A stretch of 34,457 bases of DNA from assembly GCA_000827495.1 (NCBI GenBank), contig KN817736.1, positions 1 through 34,457 on the forward strand, written 5' to 3'. Positions 1 to 9,687 of the stretch are shown here, piece by piece. How positions within the stretch are numbered: the first letter of the stretch is position 1; every line of letters begins with the position of its first letter. This DNA is from Hypholoma sublateritium FD-334 SS-4. Its lineage: Eukaryota > Basidiomycota > Agaricomycetes > Agaricales > Strophariaceae. The translations under genes and the position numbers were made by a program. The notes under the pieces are model-generated. The model was not told where the DNA came from and searched no databases. It saw nothing but the letters and a program-made list of their open reading frames with translations.

Positions 1-710
1 GTTGGGCGCCATTTCTGCCCATTATCTTGCTGGATCACAGATTCTTCAAAAACCCTGATTGCCATGTATATATCATTGTGTCGCCTAATATTCTGTAACC
101 TTTCTGGCCATCCATTCTGCCTACTCAAATGGCCCGTGAAGTTGTCATCATGATTGGGGAAACCCTAACTTAGGGTTTTCCCTCCCAAATCCCATCTACC
201 ATCCCCCTATAACCCTGCCACGCTCACTCCCGCGCATATCGCGCTCAACCACGCTCAACTGCTGCCCGTTTCCCTTCAGTCTTGGCTGGTTATACGGTAT
301 TAGATCCAGCGGACGAATCTAGGACCTAGGGTTACCGCCATCTCCATCCCATTCGAGTGGCCCCTTCTTTCGGGAATGGGCACAGACGCTGTCATTCGGA
401 TGATAAGTACTTCCGAACGTGATCTTCAGGTCTCTGGACGAAGACATTGAACACGGTGCGTTGTCCTCCCTTGTCGCAGTTATCTTTTTTCTTCTATTTT
501 CCATTATCCAGTAGCGCCCCCGTTCGCATCGCAAAAATCAAAGCGTACCAACAAACGTGTATATAATTCCCAAGCCATGTTCAATAAACTCGCGCTTCTC
601 ATGCTAGAAATCGACCTCGTGTAATTTAACTTTTACATCGAATGACTCATGCCACCATTGTCAAAATGGTTTTAATACGATATGAATTTGCTGAACTGTA
701 GAAACGCGTC
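1..710. other. Intergenic, no gene seen
   Basis: I see no convincing coding exon here; the open frame at 319-534 (-) has no recognisable content. The one structured element is a near-perfect palindrome at about 156-182. Its left arm, GGGAAACCCTAA, faces TTAGGGTTTTCCC across a single base. It happens to contain the telomere-like hexamers CCCTAA and TTAGGG, once each. Confidence 0.5.
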
Positions 711-1304
711 ATGCTGCCAACACCAGGCTCCAAGTGGGGTCGCTGCCAACTAGATTTCTATAATATACGCCTCGAGGAGCAAACCCTCCAAACGTTCTAC
801 GGAATACCATCCCTCCCATACGACGTCCCCCAATTGGGGTACAAAACGACTTCTGCAATAGCGCCCACGTACGCAGGGAATGAAGGGACAGTCAATATGC
901 TTGGGATACGGCTGTTAGATACCGCCATGTTGACAGTGGCGCCCTCATACGCGGGTCTACACCCAGACCTGTACTTTCATATGGGTCCGGAACCCCAAAC
1001 GGCTGCTAAGCCCGACCTCGTCGTGTATGCGAGCAGCCAAAAGATCATGGTCGTCGTCGAAAGCAAACGGCCACCCTTACAGCATACACTTCTGGGGGAC
1101 GTTATGGCGCAACTTGTCGCAGAGGCCATCGCAGCCTTCACTCTCGCTCAAACGACCGTTACCTATTGCATCCCCACCATCCCCGGTCACACACGCCAGT
1201 ATTTTCTTCTGAGGGGAATTAGACTTGGCCAGGAAGCGCGCGACTTAGTCCTCAAGCACTATGTCGCATTCAGGGGATTGGCTAGGGGCATTTATGAATT
1301 ATAA
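711..1304 (+). CDS. Small PD-(D/E)XK nuclease-like protein, single exon
   Basis: Intronless 197-residue frame with a clear ATG and TAA stop. Residues 100-119 read KPDLVVYASSQKIMVVVESK. This is the beta-hairpin signature of PD-(D/E)XK folds: PD at 101-102, then a hydrophobic strand ending in E117-x-K119. A helix follows with Q134 and E138 (AQLVAEAIAA), in the place where many family members carry a conserved Gln or Glu. The N-terminal 95 residues have no motif I know. Many mushroom genomes hold families of such short proteins, some near effector-like or defence genes; whether this one cleaves nucleic acid is unknown. It converges with the gene at 1660-2437. The fold assignment rests on the motif alone. 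Confidence 0.55.
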   Translation: MLPTPGSKWGRCQLDFYNIRLEEQTLQTFYGIPSLPYDVPQLGYKTTSAIAPTYAGNEGTVNMLGIRLLDTAMLTVAPSYAGLHPDLYFHMGPEPQTAAKPDLVVYASSQKIMVVVESKRPPLQHTLLGDVMAQLVAEAIAAFTLAQTTVTYCIPTIPGHTRQYFLLRGIRLGQEARDLVLKHYVAFRGLARGIYEL

Positions 1305-1394
1305 CCTTTGTACTGCAGCTATAATCCCCAATTTTATCTGTATTTTAAACAACATGAAAGGGTGGCTGGTCGTTTCTATCTACTTCCCATAATG

Positions 1395-1450
1395 GCCTTT
1401 TAAATCGCCTCCAGTGCCAAAGGTCAGTGAGCTCATCGGGTTTGCCATGC
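1395..1450 (-). pseudogene. Truncated duplicate of the C-terminal end of the neighbouring gene
   Basis: Read on the minus strand, this stretch (DELTDLWHWRRFKR) matches the last coding segment of the gene at 1660-2437 (EQLSDLFQALEAFK, about 1676-1722). At DNA level the shared blocks are CTTTTAAA-CGCCTCCA and AAGGTCA-T-AGCT on the plus strand. Only about 50 bases are similar, so it looks like the tail of a tandem copy that has otherwise been lost. Confidence 0.4.
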
Positions 1451-1659
1451 AGGATGCACCCAAAATATGTATCTTTTCGCGGGTCACGGCGTGCAGGCGC
1501 AGAGGGTTACCCCTCCTACATTGTGCAGCGTTCAATGTGCTTATAGGTAAACAAGTTCAAGTCACCCTCGTCACTTTTTTACTCCATTTATTATGTGCAT
1601 GTTATCTCAAGCGAGCGCCAATATTCTCCCGAGTACAATTGCGTAACCGACATTTGGAA

Positions 1660-2437
1660 CTAATCGTATATGAAGCTTTTAAACGCCTCCAAGGCTTGGA
1701 AAAGGTCACTAAGCTGCTCGCCATCGTAACGATTGATACTGCCGGTGGGCGTGTTTATGGGCGAGTATAAATCCACAGTTGTTTGATCGTGGGGGCAAAT
1801 GTTGTTCCCAATGAGCGTAATTGCCTTCTCGGGGATCGTTACTTTGGCGAGGATGATTATCCTATCGACGAGAATGATTGCTGGAATAGTCTATCATGTT
1901 TCGTCAGCACTGTTGACTTGGGCAATAAAATGCGCGTACAGGTAACTCTTCCTCCTCCTCGATGTAATGGGAAGTCACTGAGAGCGCGCCCGCTAAGACC
2001 TTGGCGACGCCCTCTACTACTGACCCCGCTATGACGACAAAAAGTACCGTTTTCAGTCCGGACTGTAGTGATATATTGTACCTGGTATCGGCCAGGCCGC
2101 CTTTGAAATTGTACTGCCGAATTATGTTTCTGGCCAAGTGTCTTGGGCTCGTGGCGTAACCCGCAAACAAGAGAAGCGCGAGGGCGTAGTCATTGAGGCT
2201 GTCATCATCGCATAGACCGGAGTTGTGGTGCATGTACAAATTAATCAGCTCAAACTTCTGGTTGTATCGTTTCTCGATGAGGTTGCCGTCGAATGCCTTG
2301 CAATCGAAATCGATTTTGGGACGGGCGCTTGTTCCGAAGAAATCTTTGTAGGATACGAATCGGTAGTCGATATTATAGTCGCCAAATTCATCTTCAGTCC
2401 ATAATGGGATGTTTAGGACGTATTCCGTGCTAGACAT
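1660..2437 (-). CDS. Hypothetical two-exon protein, about 242 residues
   Basis: Exon 1 runs from the ATG at 2437 to 1940. A 49-nt intron (1891-1939) starts GTACGC, has a good CTGAC branch site and ends GATAG. Exon 2 (1890-1660) joins in phase 0 and ends at TAG. Splicing replaces a short read-through tail with a plausible 76-residue C-terminus containing INTPTGSINRYDGEQLSDLF. Exon 1 has an acidic/aromatic N-terminus (TEDEFGDYNIDYRF). It also has a hydrophobic, glycine-rich segment at about 128-152 (LKTVLFVVIAGSVVEGVAKV), possibly a membrane helix, followed by an EEEEE run. I do not recognise the family. It is convergent with the PD-(D/E)XK-like gene. Confidence 0.6.
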
Positions 2438-2556
2438 GGTGATTAGGGTAAGGGTTTTCGCAGCGCCTCGCTTTATCTAGGGTCACCGTGGGACAAGCTG
2501 ACACAATCGCCCCCCATTCAACAGTGTGTCCGCCTTGATTATAGGTACACTAGTGT

Positions 2557-2622
2557 TTGACCCGTGCTCCGCACGGGAATTCTCAGAAGTTCTAAGCTAT
2601 TATAAGTTCTGAGTTAATATTT
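2557..2622. repeat. Double hairpin, MITE-like debris
   Basis: A perfect 7-bp hairpin CCCGTGC-TCC-GCACGGG (2561-2577) is followed at once by a second inverted pair, CTCAGAA...TTCTGAG. The 11-mer TTGACCCGTGC at its left edge recurs inverted (GCACGGGTCAA) near 13678, which suggests a dispersed terminal repeat rather than a gene-specific element. No target-site duplication was identified. Confidence 0.4.
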
Positions 2623-2886
2623 ACGACTCAATTTTGAGAGCCATGATCAATATAATAATCCTCTTGGAGATTTATTTCATCGTCAAGTTAGCCGTTGTCT
2701 GTCAGTTTACAATGGCTCAAATTTATTGTCCGACATTGGGGTCGCTGAGGTTACAATACCTTCGCGTCGGATACTTCAGTAGGGACAGTTTCAGTGACTT
2801 AACCCTTCTAATTCCCTCGCTAATATATTAGGCAACCCACTGCACTTCCGGCAGACGGCAAGACTTCCGATTTTGGAAAGCTCTTT

Positions 2887-2977
2887 CACAGCCACATAAT
2901 GAGACTTCTCTTTATGGGAAGCTTATGCACAGCCACATAATGAGACTTCTCTTTATGGGAAGCTTTTGCACAGCCAC
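2887..2977 (+). repeat. 41-bp tandem repeat, 2.2 copies
   Basis: The unit begins CACAGCCACATAATGAGACT and ends AAGCTTATG or AAGCTTTTG. Copies start at 2887, 2928 and 2969; the third stops after nine bases. The two full copies differ at one position near the end, so this is a recent local duplication. It lies in non-coding sequence. Confidence 0.9.
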
Positions 2978-3019
2978 GCTTATTACAAGGATCAACGAGT
3001 CTCGTCGAAGCGCTCTAGT

Positions 3020-3328
3020 TCATGAGCCATGGGCCGTACCAACACTGCGCCCGTCGTCGTCGTCCCCTTCCTCCTGGTCTTCGTACTTCTCCAGCACATC
3101 CTCGAGACCGACGATCATCCCATCGGGTTCGCCACGCTCGAGCAGCGTAAGCTCTCCATGCTCAATCCCGCCTTTATTCCTCTCACCCACTTGGCACGGC
3201 GGATTACTGCAACGGATGGCATGACACACAGGCTCGGAAGAAGTGTGGTCGGGATTCATCTCAGGGCAGACAAAGAAATGCGAGAATTGGGGTCTCGGTG
3301 CATGATCTCTCAGTGCATGATCTCTCAC
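3020..3328 (-). pseudogene. Coding-like fragment with acidic tail, unknown
   Basis: The minus-strand frame looks protein-like over its last 65 residues. It contains RCSNPPCQVGERNKGGIEHG followed by GEL, then GLEDVLEKYEDQEEGDDDDG and a stop. The Cys pair followed by GGIEHGEL faintly recalls the first half of a PARP-type zinc finger (C..C...I..GEL), but the matching His/Cys half is absent. No start codon or upstream exon is evident. I treat it as a remnant or isolated exon of an unknown gene. Confidence 0.3.
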
Positions 3329-3589
3329 ACTGTACAGCGACGCCTGTACGCAGATCTCAATAAGTTGTCTTTAAATTTTGAATACGCTTTGAATAATATG
3401 TATTTATTAGCTCAGAACCCCGAGGTGTACATGCGTTATTTTTGGGGAAAGATATACATGTCCCATCTCGGGCTGTCGGCTACACCATCCCCTCGCCCCA
3501 ATTCTCGCACAGCGGATGGAATACGTACCCCGTGGCGGCTCAAATGTGCAATATGCGGATCCCCCCTTAACTCGACGATTGTCCAGGCT

Positions 3590-3938
3590 GACGAGGGCCC
3601 ACGGCGCCGCCCGTCGGGCACAGCGACCAGCGCATGCAGGTCGCCGAGGAAGAAGGACACGTCCCGCGGTTGAGGCCGAGCAGCTCCTCGAAGAAGCGCG
3701 GATCCGTCACGGGGAGCGGCACCACCGCGTCCTGCGGCGTCGCGCGGCGCGAGTTGTGACACTGCGCGAAGAGGATCGCGCTGAGGATGCCCAGGACGCC
3801 CTTCGCGTTGTGCACGCCGAGCAACTCGTGGCGGTACAGCGCGACGAGCCCCGCGAAGGGAACGTCCGCCGCGGGCGCGGGGTCGCGCAGGACGGAACAC
3901 GAGATACGAGGCATGATCGGTATGGGCCCAGGATACAT
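3590..3938 (-). pseudogene. Remnant of an NLR (NACHT NTPase) winged-helix region
   Basis: The minus strand reads LVALYRHELLGVHNAKGVLG, a Leu-rich stretch, then FFEELLGLNRGT. One frame over it continues VSFFLGDLHALVAVPDG. This order (LY..L, ILSAIL, ..F.E.LLGL.rG.V...L..LH.LV.VP) is what follows the NACHT NTPase domain in Agaricomycete NLR-like proteins. The two halves are one base out of frame at ACGTGT (about 3658). The usual continuation (VHHASF.DFL) is absent, as are the P-loop and NACHT core. The segment is much more GC-rich than its surroundings. It is a truncated, broken fragment with no function likely. Confidence 0.45.
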
Positions 3939-4653
3939 ACCTGCATCAGAAGTTGGGCAAACCTGCTCGGCCTGGTCTCCCCTCGGCTGCTCCTCGTGAT
4001 GTCGTATATGAACGGGTGTCTTCTAAAATTGGGCAGAACATTCAATGGCCAGGACGAATATTTGAAGTAGATTGTGGAAGGTGCTCGAATGGAAGATAGA
4101 CAAGCGAATGGAATTTGGAAAGTGTTATGTGTGTTTGAAGATGTCAAGCAACATCGCCAAGGTCGGCTGCCGCAGTGAGCTCCGCCATCCCTAGCCCATG
4201 TTGTGTGCTACATGCGCGTTCCATCATGCTGCACCAGGCTTCCATCCAGGCGCGCATACAGTGGCGTGCTGTCCAGCCAGGATTAACGGGATGGAAAAGG
4301 GGCGGAGGCGGAAGGCGAATAATGAAGGATCTTGTTGTATGGCTTTCTGCGAGGGGTGCAGCGAACTGGGCGGGTTCTAGCGGGAGATGTCCGTAGAGGA
4401 GCGCTTGCTTGGGGTACCACGGCGAGGGAGCGGTACACGGAAAACGCCATATTTCGTTATTGTGTGTCTATTGTGAGAACTTGCTGGGAATATAACAGGT
4501 TTAGACGCACCGCATGAGCTTCTACATACCAGCTATGCCTCCTTTTTTCTCAAGTTAGTACTGCTCTATTAGAACTATTGCAGAGACGCGATAGCGAGCA
4601 GATGCCAGATTGCTCGAAGTTGAGCGCCCGTTGTATTAATATACCCTTCTGAA

Positions 4654-4935
4654 TCATTGGATTAGTAGCACAGGAGACAAATGGGTTGGCGTACCAAAAG
4701 TCTCGAGCCTTCGTCGATGTAGCATTTGAGCATTGGCTAGGGTAACGGGTTCTCCAGCGTCGAAGCGCGTGAGCAACCCCGCAAAACCAAAACAAGGCAT
4801 TTCCATGGCGCAAGAAATATCGCCGTGTTCATCAAAGGGAATGCCGTCGTACGAACCCAGGAGGAGACGATGTGGTGGAATGGTGCGCAGGGGGGCAGAA
4901 TGCGCACGACGAAAGAAAAGGGACTGCTTAAACAA
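4654..4935 (-). pseudogene. Coding-like fragment, unknown
   Basis: The minus frame contains LLLGSYDGIPFDEHGDISCA, then MEMPCFGFAGLLTRFDAGEP, and stays open to about 4654. Composition looks protein-like rather than random, but I recognise no family and find no flanking exons with matching splice phases. It could be an isolated exon of a degraded gene in the same minus-strand run as the NLR remnant. Confidence 0.2.
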
Positions 4936-5136
4936 ACGGACGCAACGACGGGGTCGGAGTCATAGTAAAGTGAAAAATTATTATTACGTTTTGAGTGTAA
5001 GTATTTGAAGTACGTTTGGTATACGCATAAGCATTTCCATTTATCATAATAATCATTTTTGATGTCCAGAATCCAAGCCCAGTTCAACGAATGAAATTTT
5101 ATTACAGGAATGGTATGCATTGAATATTTTCAGAAG

Positions 5137-5390
5137 CTAGGCGGAGGCCTGCTCAGTACAAAGCAGCAAAGCTTCGCCGACCACGGGCTCGCCGCGCACA
5201 CCGGGCCTGTGGTGGGTGTCGGCGAGGTACACGGGGCTGAAAGCAGTCAGGGTATCGATGACGTCGATGAGCGTTGGGCGCCGGCCGCGCGCTCCCGCTG
5301 TCCGCGAAATTCGACGAAGGCAGATGTAGGTGAACCACTGCCTTCCAGCGACCACCCGGGGTGTCAGTATGGTAGAAAGGACACCTTCTC
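5137..5390 (-). pseudogene. Coding-like C-terminal fragment, unknown
   Basis: The minus frame includes RRPTLIDVIDTLTAFSPVYL, then ADTHHRPGVRGEPVVGEALL, and ends in a TAG stop. The sequence is GC-rich and has the regularity of a real C-terminus. No family was recognised and there is no start. It is part of the series of broken minus-strand segments between 3.0 and 6.4 kb. Confidence 0.25.
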
Positions 5391-6090
5391 CTGGACGTTC
5401 TCAAGAGAATCAGGCGAGTCGACGGGGAACGCAGAACTCCCAGAGAATGTTTGCTGAACGATGGTAAAGGGATTCACGGTTGCACAACGACGTTTGAAAA
5501 AGCAGTGTGATGGCCTGAAAACAAGGACGGGAGAGGCACATTCCATCATAAGGCGGTGCAGCTGTCCAGATCGGAGGGGATCGAGACGAGGGAGGAGGCG
5601 GGACGGACCAAAATAAGGCTTGATACACAGTACATGCGACGGGGCGTGGAAGCAGAGCCCAGAGTGGAGGTGATCTTAATAGTCTGACGACCGGAAGGTT
5701 TGTATGGGATAGAATAATGTTTTTATTTAACAGAATAGTACACATACTATGCAGGAAGGAGGTCCAACTACACGAAACCCTTTATCATCCCCGAAAAATG
5801 GTCAGAAAGCGTATGGTGATATGCCAAGTGCGCTTACCCGGTATACCACATGCAGACCAGTGACTCTCGACTGCGCTAACAAAATGACTCAGTGAACAGT
5901 GCGCACGCCGCCGTCTTGCATCCCAAACCCCTTGAGTGAATTCATCCCGGCCGCTGCCTGGCGTACGAGCACGGTCGCCCCGCAGACTTCGTTTTATTGT
6001 CCATCAGACAATTGTTGGGTGGTGGAAGTAATTGTCTGAATGTGAGCATCAGCGAGATATGAACAAGACACAGACGTTACATGCACACCT

Positions 6091-6417
6091 TTACTGCATC
6101 CCATGCGCCCTCTTAGAACGGGCTCGGTATTCCACACGAGGAGCTGACGTGGTTCGCTTACAGTAAGTCCGGAAGTCCACGATGAAGGAACGGTGGTGCA
6201 TACCTAGTAACCAGTGGGCTTCATTAAAGAGGTACGATGGACGCAGCGTGGAGCCATCTTCGACGACGGTGTTCAGTTCTCGCATGGTGCATAACGCGCC
6301 AGCGCCTCCATGGGAATCGCTCCAACTGAAGGGAACGACGCACTCGGGTGGGCAAAGTTCGAGAGGGCACCGCAGCTCTGGTGAGCGCCCGCGATGATGG
6401 GCGTGGGCAAAGTCCAT
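6091..6417 (-). pseudogene. Coding-like fragment, unknown
   Basis: The minus frame carries CTMRELNTVVEDGSTLRPSY, then LFNEAHWLLGMHHRSFIVDF, and ends a few residues after RARSKRAHG. It looks like a genuine C-terminal exon but has no recognisable family and no upstream partner. Confidence 0.25.
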
Positions 6418-6785
6418 TTAGACTCCGCCGGCCCGTATTTTGCGCTCAGGAAACATATATACTTCCGTCTCCTACTTGTGTACCGTGTGTAGCAGAGCGG
6501 GAGGATGATGGGCGGTCGAGGTGGGGTGCTTAGGGATGTCACGATGCGAGACTACGAGAGCGTCGGACATGCTGTAGAAAAGACGGCGCTGGAGGTTAGA
6601 GCTGCGGGAGAGTGTAAATGGATGTCCAACAAACAAGTCGCACATGTATTACTTAACATCAACAAAAAACATCTCAGTGAATTATGTTTACAACGGACAC
6701 AAATGATACAAATACTTAACAACTACATATGGTACACTTCTCCGCGGCCTTCTCATACGATCAGCAACTTTGAGTGATTTGATAT

Positions 6786-8121
6786 TTACCCCTCAAGCTT
6801 GTCCAGTATGCGGAGTGATTGTTTTGCGAGCCGAATGACACGGGTGTCGCCCTCCATATGCCCAGAAAGTGTTCCGAGCAATTTTTGCCTGGAGGCCTGG
6901 AATTCGTAAACTTGTTGTTTCGTGAATGAAGAGCAAAGCTCCGCCGAGCGGTATAGCGCATCCGTGGCGATGGCCATGCTGTCCAACTGACAATTTAGTA
7001 TAATCCGCTGCTTTTCCAAAATGTGTTCGGCCTCGTGGAGAGCTTGAAGACCGTCCGAGAAAGTTCTCGCCGACGTGACAAATCGGTGCATTCTCTCGGC
7101 GTTGCGGCGCCGTTCGGCGGACGAGTTTGAAGGAGGCTGTGTTGACAGTACAGATGGCAGGCAATACATAACGGGTGGAGAGCGAGAGTCCTGGCGCGAC
7201 GTATGCGATTCAGTTAATTGGGGGCTGTCAAGGTTACGTGTAGAGTGGGGTCCAGGGGCCAATAGTGCGGGGCTGCGATTTTGCGGTTGAGTAAGAATAT
7301 GCGTTGCTTTGGAGGGGAGGCTCGATAGTGAGGGATTGCAACTTGACCGCGGAGTAAAAAGGGGCAATCCTGTTGCATTGGACTGGGTGTCCTGCGTCGC
7401 GCGCTTAGATGGGCGAGGACCGCTGGTGTTCTCGGGCGACACTTGGCGGTGCCGCTTGGAGCCTGTGGCAGCTGGCGGTGTCGCTGGAGAAACGCGTGCT
7501 TCCTCCTCCTTTTCCTCATCGGCGCCATCCTCCAACTCGTCGATCCCCTCCTCCTCCCCACCATCCTCCTGCTCTTCCTCCTGCTCCTCCTCTTCTCCGC
7601 CCTCTCCGTCGCTCTCAACTTCTACATCCTTCGCCTTTGTTCTCCCCCCTCCCCGCAAAAAAGGTGCCTCTGAGCACGGCCTGCGGCTAACCTGACACCT
7701 GACACATTTGTTCGAGCGACCCTTGCTGCGGTAGTAACATCGGTGGGAGTTGCGCCTGCATCGGTCACACACATTCTGAAAAAGAGTGCGTGAATCGCCA
7801 ATATGAAACAAAGTGCGTACATACCCTGCGTTCATGGACGTTACGAACGGATGGCTCTGCAACGGAGGCGGCTATTTCGGATTTTCTTGGGTTGACATAG
7901 ATGACGTCCCCAGCTGTGTTGGCCATTGGGGTATGAGGATCAAGTCGGTGGTCGGGCGCGAGCGAAGGTGGACAGGCAATGAATGGTAGGGGTGGGCCTT
8001 TTATGAGCCAGCGCCTCATGTCGAGACCCGCTGTCCGCAGAAAAGCCTCTTCGACACGTCTCCGCGCACCGATCGACGTTGGAAATTTGATCGATTGCCA
8101 GTGTCCATTTTCAGAGTACAT
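6786..8121 (-). CDS. Zn2Cys6-type DNA-binding protein with acidic region and C-terminal helix
   Basis: A predicted 428-residue fungal transcription factor, nuclear by family. Exon 1 (8121-7825) encodes 99 residues ending NVHERR. The intron 7776-7824 (49 nt) starts GTATGT and ends TTTTTCAG. Exon 2 (7775-6786) begins NVCDRC. The zinc cluster is C102-x2-C105-x6-C112-x10-C123-x2-C126-x6-C133, a good fit to the binuclear Zn2Cys6 pattern. It is split from the N-terminal domain exactly by the intron. About 20 residues downstream lies a strongly acidic stretch of about 45 residues, then Ser/Pro-rich low complexity. The last 110 residues are helical and coiled-coil-like (HEAEHILEKQRIILNCQLDS), perhaps for dimerisation. 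The mid-protein cluster after a conserved-looking N-terminus (GLDMRRWLIKGPPLPF) is a layout I associate with Agaricomycete paralog families. Targets are unknown. Confidence 0.8.
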
Positions 8122-8197
8122 CGTGCATCACGCACCACTAGCGGCGCGCCCTCGGGCGTGGCCCAGTCTCTATGACTCTCACGACGTCTAAAAAGGG

Positions 8198-8206
8198 TAT
8201 ATAAAT
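8198..8206 (-). promoter_or_regulatory. TATA-like box of the Zn2Cys6 gene
   Basis: ATTTATATA on the minus strand lies about 77 bases upstream of the ATG at 8121, a typical distance for a fungal core promoter. No initiator could be defined. Confidence 0.4.
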
Positions 8207-8581
8207 GCCCTGATGAAGTGGTCGCGCCCACAATCGGTAAGCACAAAGCCGAAAATATGAATAGCAGTGACTTACCTATTTAAACCTAATGCGACTGATC
8301 AAAGGAATTCTGGGGTGGCATTCAAGATATTGCGGTGACCATGTATTTCACAAAAATGTGGATGGGCGGTAAAAGAAACGCTTGGCATCCCCAGAACCAG
8401 CAGCTCTACGGCTGAACAACCCTCTTGAGGTTTGTATTCACGAAAGGGTGCAGACACCGCACGTACAGAATACGCGGCGGAGAGGGTCCTATGATGCGGA
8501 TATGGCCCTCGGACCAGCCGTGGCCTTGCTACCATGGATTAAAATAGAGAGCTGCAATGAAAGATAAGCGGTGTTCTAGCG

Positions 8582-9266
8582 ATGGATGATGTGGCGATTG
8601 ATTACCGGACGTCCTCTGAGTTTATTCTCCAGTACCTTGACATGGCTGCTGGACCTCGCCTCGCGGAGGGCGAATGGTTTCTGGACAGTTGGGATCCCGT
8701 GGGGTTTAACCGATAGTCAAAGGACGAGGACGTCGATAGGGTACACACCGGCCCAGACGGCCTTCTCTACATCTCAGGCGACGAGGTATCCATAGCAAAC
8801 AGCGTGAGCATACGAGGAGCCAGACAACGGGCGCACGCGAAACATTATCGAAGTCCTGGCGGAAGGGCAGTTAGGTGTAGTTATGGCAGCTCGCAAACTC
8901 ACGGCCATACCGCGAGCAGGGGTACTACTATGTACCAGGACAAGGCTATGGTATACCTTTGGAGAGGCTGGTATAAATCAAATAAGTATATGCGGTCACA
9001 CCAAGTGTCGACAACCGCAGAGCTCGAATGAACGACGTACGATTTCGCGCTCGGTGTTCTTGCATGGTCTGTACCAAAGGTCAACGGGAAAGAGGGGTAT
9101 TCACCACCGGGATCTTCTCATCTCCCCACGGCGGCGCTGTCTCTACGTGGTTTCGAATGAAATACTTGCTATAATGACACGACAAAGATGGGTTAGGGCT
9201 AGAAATTCAGCAGTGCTATGCAGCGCGCACCTACCTGGCCTCGTGCCTATGAGGGGGGTAATTTAG
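8582..9266 (+). pseudogene. Broken hypothetical gene
   Basis: From the ATG at 8582 the frame reads MDDVAIDYRTSSEFILQYLD, then AAGPRLAEGEWFLDSWDPVG. It hits a TAG stop after GFNR, and beyond the stop continues in the same frame with DVDRVHTGPDGLLYISGDEV. Near 8808 the protein-like reading moves to another frame: EPDNGRTRNIIEVLAEGQLG, then VVMAARKLTAIPRAGVLLCT. That frame stays open to 9266, although its later part is less protein-like. No intron was found that removes the stop or reconciles the frames. The family is unknown. Either a pseudogene or a gene with two assembly errors. Confidence 0.45.
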
Positions 9267-9574
9267 AGGACTGCATGGGACGGATTCTAATGGTTAGTGC
9301 AGATGAACCTGCAGATGAAAATGAAACGGTAGGTCCTCACCTGCTCGAACGGGTGCACATGTCTCCAGTGCGGCGCAGGTGGGCGTGGCCACTGGCCACT
9401 CCTTCCACACCGTATAAACGTGACCTTGATATGATGTCATTGCAAAACTTTGGTAGCGAAGACGGATATAGCGGCTAGCCGGACAGAGGCCCAAATACGT
9501 ACACACAACACTTTTGCTACACACCGTGACAACACTTTTGCGCACAAGTAAAACATTGAGCACCCCGCCGAGTT

Positions 9575-9687
9575 GATGTTTTTAAGTTGTCTGAAAACCC
9601 GCGAGAAACTTTGATTTCTTATTTTCAGGCGGACTGAAGTCCGGTATTCAAAGTTTCTCGGGTGTTTTAAGCTGACCTGAAAACATC
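9575..9687. repeat. 113-bp foldback element
   Basis: The whole segment is an imperfect inverted repeat. The outer arms begin GATGTTTT and end AAAACATC. The inner arms are GCGAGAAACTTTGA and TCAAAGTTTCTCGGGTG, with the middle, including GGCGGACTGAAGTCCGG, forming a further small hairpin. It is non-coding. It fits a small MITE or solo foldback unit; no clear target-site duplication was found. Confidence 0.65.

Noticed and set aside
2887..2977. CRISPR-like direct repeats
   Set aside because: They are head-to-tail copies without spacers, in a eukaryotic genome; an ordinary tandem duplication.
3172..3328. PARP-type zinc finger in the fragment at 3020-3328
   Set aside because: Only the first Cys pair and a GEL-like segment are present; the His-x5-Cys half is missing.
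3029..4070. Plus-strand open frames of 184-214 residues
   Set aside because: They are antisense shadows of GC-rich minus-strand fragments, with no motifs.
7765..7862. Reading straight through the Zn2Cys6 intron, giving a 358-residue protein starting MQSHPFVTSMNAGY
   Set aside because: The 49-nt segment has GTATGT and TTTTTCAG ends, and splicing links to a much better 99-residue exon.
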